From positions 1-6,242 of the forward strand of contig JAEYXC010000093.1 of NCBI GenBank assembly GCA_023428655.1: a DNA stretch of 6,242 nucleotides. Direction: 5' to 3'. The first letter of the stretch is position 1. Every line of letters begins with the position of its first letter. The notes below the pieces were generated by a model, which was not told where the DNA came from, made no database searches, and saw nothing but the letters and a program-made list of their open reading frames with translations. The translations under genes were made by a program, and so were the position numbers. The stretch comes from Bacillota bacterium. Lineage in GTDB: Bacteria; Bacillota; Clostridia; Lachnospirales; Lachnospiraceae. Of this stretch, positions 4,062 to 6,242 are shown piece after piece.

Positions 4062-5510
4062 TTATTCAACTTTCTTTAGAACATAGTAATATGGCTTCAT
4101 ACCACTTAATGTAACATCTCCAGACATCCATTCCCAAAACATATACTTAGAACCGTCGATCTCTTTTATAATATATTTTCCAGCGGTCTTATCATTGTGA
4201 TGAATAATATATCCTTTCGTCCATGTTAGCCAATCAACCGGAGTTGTTTCATCCGATGTTATATCAACGGCAACCGGTTGAGGCATCTGTCCATTAGGAA
4301 GTAGCTTCAAACTCAGAAGATAGGAGCCTCCCTGCCATGATGTTACATTAGGTGTAAAATCCTCGATGTTTTGTACAAAATCAATGGTTTCCCATTTTCC
4401 AATAGCATCTTGATCATCGACAAAGGTAACATTAACTCCGCCAATAATTTCATCCGTTGTGTCTGCCTTTGTTCTGGTTGCCCCTGTCAGGAAAGCTACT
4501 CCGGTTATCAGTAATACAGTGATCGCTAATATTGATAATCGATACGAACTTTTTTTGAAATTCTTGATCATTCTAATTCTCCTTTCTATTTTTGATTTAT
4601 TATTTATGATACCTGCTACAGCTGGCAAGTATGGCGCCCTTAATGATATTTCTGCTAATCTAATTATGGTAAATCCATAGTTTATTACTTCTTCATCTCT
4701 TATAACCGATAGTGCTAGTGAGTCACTGCATATTTCCCTATCTTCTCTCATTTTGTGAAAGCCATACCAAATCACTGGATTGAACCAGTAAATGACACAT
4801 AAAAAGCTCACTAAATAATTAACAAAAATATCCTTCCTCTTTATATGAGCTAATTCATGCAAAAGAACGTACTTAAGGTGTATTAAATTACATTCATCTA
4901 AAAATTTTTCAGGTATGATTATGATTGGTTTTATATAATTTAACACACATGGAGTGTTAGCGATATCGGCTTCTACTAAACTAATATCCTTAGGTATATT
5001 CATAAGGTTTTTACACTCGTTCAATATAGATAAAACATGTTGGTCTTTAATACAGGGATATTTCCTGATACGTCTCAAAAATAGTGCGTTATTAATGAAC
5101 ATTACTAAACCAATAATACACATACCTAATATCCATATAAACGGAATAGCATCTCTTACAAATTTTATAACTTTGTGGGATTTATGCTCGGTTTTCTCTA
5201 ATGATATAGATGTCACTTCACCAATATTAGCAGTATTCCCTTCATCAATTTGTGGTGATGCAGCCGGAATATTCACCATTCTACTATCAGTTGATACATA
5301 GGAAGGTACATAATTATAAGCACTTATATTACTAGATGGAGCAAATGGTAGCAATAATCGTAAGATTAATATAAACCAAAGTGCATACTGAAATTTGACA
5401 CCAATTCTGTCTTTAACTATTATCTTACTGAAAAGAATACAAGCCACTATAATACTTCCCATGTATGATAGTTGAACGATCTTCTGAAATAATGTAAAAA
5501 GTAATGTCAT
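4062..5510 (-). CDS. BlaR1/MecR1-like M56 metallopeptidase sensor with non-PBP sensor domain
   Basis: This 482-residue membrane protein has the M56 layout. Membrane segments lie at about 4-32, 37-56, 119-143, 228-247 and 323-345. The zinc site is HELAH (218-222), followed by KRKD, and the likely third ligand is Glu259 in EDREICSD. IERRIRMIKNF (308-318) matches the usual end of the peptidase core. In BlaR1 and MecR1, signal binding outside the cell activates the protease, which leads to cleavage of the repressor BlaI. The outer domain (about 346-482) differs here. It is about 135 residues, too short for a penicillin-binding domain, and shows no convincing SxxK...SxN...KTG set. It begins GKWETIDFV and ends MFWEWMSGD...MKPYYYVLKK, suggesting a small beta-barrel, possibly lipocalin-like (GxW). 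Its ligand is therefore unlikely to be recognised as BlaR1 does it. It overlaps blaI by four bases (ATGA). Confidence 0.9.
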   Translation of the reverse strand: MTLLFTLFQKIVQLSYMGSIIVACILFSKIIVKDRIGVKFQYALWFILILRLLLPFAPSSNISAYNYVPSYVSTDSRMVNIPAASPQIDEGNTANIGEVTSISLEKTEHKSHKVIKFVRDAIPFIWILGMCIIGLVMFINNALFLRRIRKYPCIKDQHVLSILNECKNLMNIPKDISLVEADIANTPCVLNYIKPIIIIPEKFLDECNLIHLKYVLLHELAHIKRKDIFVNYLVSFLCVIYWFNPVIWYGFHKMREDREICSDSLALSVIRDEEVINYGFTIIRLAEISLRAPYLPAVAGIINNKSKIERRIRMIKNFKKSSYRLSILAITVLLITGVAFLTGATRTKADTTDEIIGGVNVTFVDDQDAIGKWETIDFVQNIEDFTPNVTSWQGGSYLLSLKLLPNGQMPQPVAVDITSDETTPVDWLTWTKGYIIHHNDKTAGKYIIKEIDGSKYMFWEWMSGDVTLSGMKPYYYVLKKVE

Positions 5511-5887
5511 GGCTTTGACTTCCTTTCATTAAGAATGGTCTTTAATTCCTCGATATCTTCTCTCGATAAATTATCTTCTTCGATAAAGTTAAGCAACAAG
5601 GATTTTAAAGAACCATTATAAACTCTATGCAAAAATGACTTACTTTCTGTTTTAATACATTCATCTTCATTTAATAAGGAATAATATTTATACTCCCTGC
5701 CGGATTGTTCATATCCAATTATATTTTTATCAATTAACCGGCTAATTAAAGTTTTTACTGTTTTCGGTTTCCACTTCTGACTATCTTTTAATTGTTCAAT
5801 GACATTCTGTGCTGTACACTTAGGATTGTTCCATATAATTTTCATTATCTCCCATTCGGAATCCGATATTTTTGAAGCACTACCCAT
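5507..5887 (-). CDS. blaI: BlaI/MecI/CopY family transcriptional repressor
   Basis: At 126 residues this is the usual length for the family. An N-terminal winged helix (about 6-72) carries the family signatures ISDSEWEIMKIIW (7-19), the recognition helix with PKTVKTLISRL (41-51), and a wing around GREYKYYS (63-70). The C-terminal part (about 75-123) is the helical dimer domain. It contains LLLNFIEEDNLS, placing Asn100-Phe101 where staphylococcal BlaI and MecI are cut (Asn101-Phe102), so control by proteolysis is probably kept. The start has GGAGGG (5902-5897) nine bases upstream. It overlaps blaR1 by four bases, so the two are translationally coupled. It most likely represses its own operon through the palindrome at 5906-5921. 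A target other than beta-lactamase, as in CopY or related systems, cannot be excluded. Confidence 0.93.
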   Translation of the reverse strand: MGSASKISDSEWEIMKIIWNNPKCTAQNVIEQLKDSQKWKPKTVKTLISRLIDKNIIGYEQSGREYKYYSLLNEDECIKTESKSFLHRVYNGSLKSLLLNFIEEDNLSREDIEELKTILNERKSKP

Positions 5888-5905
5888 ATTATTATCCCTC
5901 CATTA

Positions 5906-5921
5906 GATTACATATGTAATC
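5906..5921 (-). promoter_or_regulatory. BlaI-type operator (perfect 16-bp palindrome)
   Basis: GATTACAT-ATGTAATC is a perfect palindrome containing TTACA and TGTAA half-sites, the core of known bla/mec operators. It covers the expected transcription start of blaI, so bound repressor would block the operon. A second, looser dyad, GTAA-ATATA-TTAC (5925-5937), overlaps the -10 and may extend the site. Confidence 0.8.
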
Positions 5922-5930
5922 CTTGTAAAT

Positions 5931-5959
5931 ATATTACTCTATATGGATATCTTTGTCAA
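5931..5959 (-). promoter_or_regulatory. Promoter of the blaI-blaR1 operon
   Basis: On the minus strand TTGACA (5959-5954) is followed by a 17-base spacer and TAATAT (5936-5931). Transcription would start near 5924, immediately before the operator, leaving a leader of about 36 bases. Confidence 0.65.
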
Positions 5960-6068
5960 TACAATTTATTACAAATACTATTCATACCTATTCAATCTGT
6001 TTATTGACAGTTTTTCACGCATACTTTAGTTTGTAAGAAAACCTCAATTTGATCGAGCTTTCATTTAA

Positions 6069-6242
6069 GCTGGGGTAACAACGGAAGAAGAGAGAGATAT
6101 TCTGGAAGAAATATTATCCATAAGAAAAAAAGACGTATATAATGGTGATTGGATTTTTATAAATTAAGATGAAGAACGATATCATATAAATGCAACAGAC
6201 AATTATATCGGACGAGCATGTGCCAAAGCTAGTGTATATTAC
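6069..6242 (+). pseudogene. Tyrosine integrase fragment, broken (runs off right edge)
   Basis: One frame reads AGVTTEEERDILEEILSIRK, then KDVYNGDWIFIN, a TAA stop at 6165-6167, and continues in frame as DEERYHINATDNYIGRACAK and ASVYY to the window end. The pattern of a helix followed by a DWIFIN-type strand, an ERYHIN segment and an IGRACAKA helix resembles the catalytic domain of clostridial tyrosine integrases just before the HxxR box. That box would lie beyond the edge. No start codon with a ribosome site exists, and further in-frame stops lie upstream (6066-6068 and 6027-6029), so it is a degraded copy. The similarity is recognised by eye only. An integrase relic fits the attachment-site remnant at 3748-3848. 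Confidence 0.45.

Noticed and set aside
4459..5301. Rightward frames inside blaR1
   Set aside because: They are antisense shadows of the M56 protein frame.
6004..6032. Rightward TTGACA at 6004-6009 as an integrase promoter
   Set aside because: The bases at the -10 position (TAGTTT) are a poor match and the frame downstream has no start codon.

Overview
The window looks like a chromosomal segment of a low-GC Gram-positive anaerobe of the Clostridia, most likely a Lachnospiraceae-type bacterium. The basis is AT-rich DNA, strong AGGAGG ribosome sites, TTGACA/TATAAT-type promoters, a tRNA-Thr gene without an encoded CCA, a DegV protein, and a chemoreceptor whose membrane segment resembles those of that group. 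This placement is an inference from sequence style and family resemblance, not from a search.

Left part (1-2440). The N-terminal 261 residues of a methyl-accepting chemotaxis protein run leftward from a TTG start at 783 and leave the window. A good sigma-A promoter lies at 869-897. A complete degV-family gene (1130-1999) runs rightward. It is followed by a long interrupted palindrome (2038-2106) and then an intact tRNA-Thr(CGT) at 2363-2435 with its own promoter.

Middle part (2441-3745). This stretch carries three small rightward genes, each with a strong ribosome site. The first is a 20-codon ORF (2644-2706) behind three TTAC motifs spaced exactly 11 bp apart and ahead of a large GC-rich hairpin. 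The second is a 50-codon gene (2993-3145) whose stop codon lies in the loop of its own terminator. The third is a 94-codon gene (3418-3702), read from an internal ATG with a good ribosome site.

Right part (3746-6242). At 3748-3780 the minus strand carries only the 3' end of a tRNA (T-arm, acceptor strand, discriminator), directly ahead of a strong leftward terminator. Tandem TGTAACC repeats follow at 3783-3848. This is the usual appearance of an attachment site left by an element inserted into a tRNA gene. To its right lie an AT-rich two-gene operon, blaI then blaR1 (5887 to 4062, minus strand, 4-base overlap), and, at the right edge, a broken reading frame resembling the C-terminal part of a tyrosine integrase. 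The simplest reading is a decayed integrative element carrying a BlaI/BlaR1-type regulatory pair. The BlaR1-like protein keeps the M56 zinc-protease core but has a short, non-penicillin-binding C-terminal domain. BlaI keeps the Asn-Phe cleavage site and has a perfect 16-bp operator at its own promoter. No beta-lactamase or PBP gene is visible, so the signal sensed and the genes controlled are unknown.
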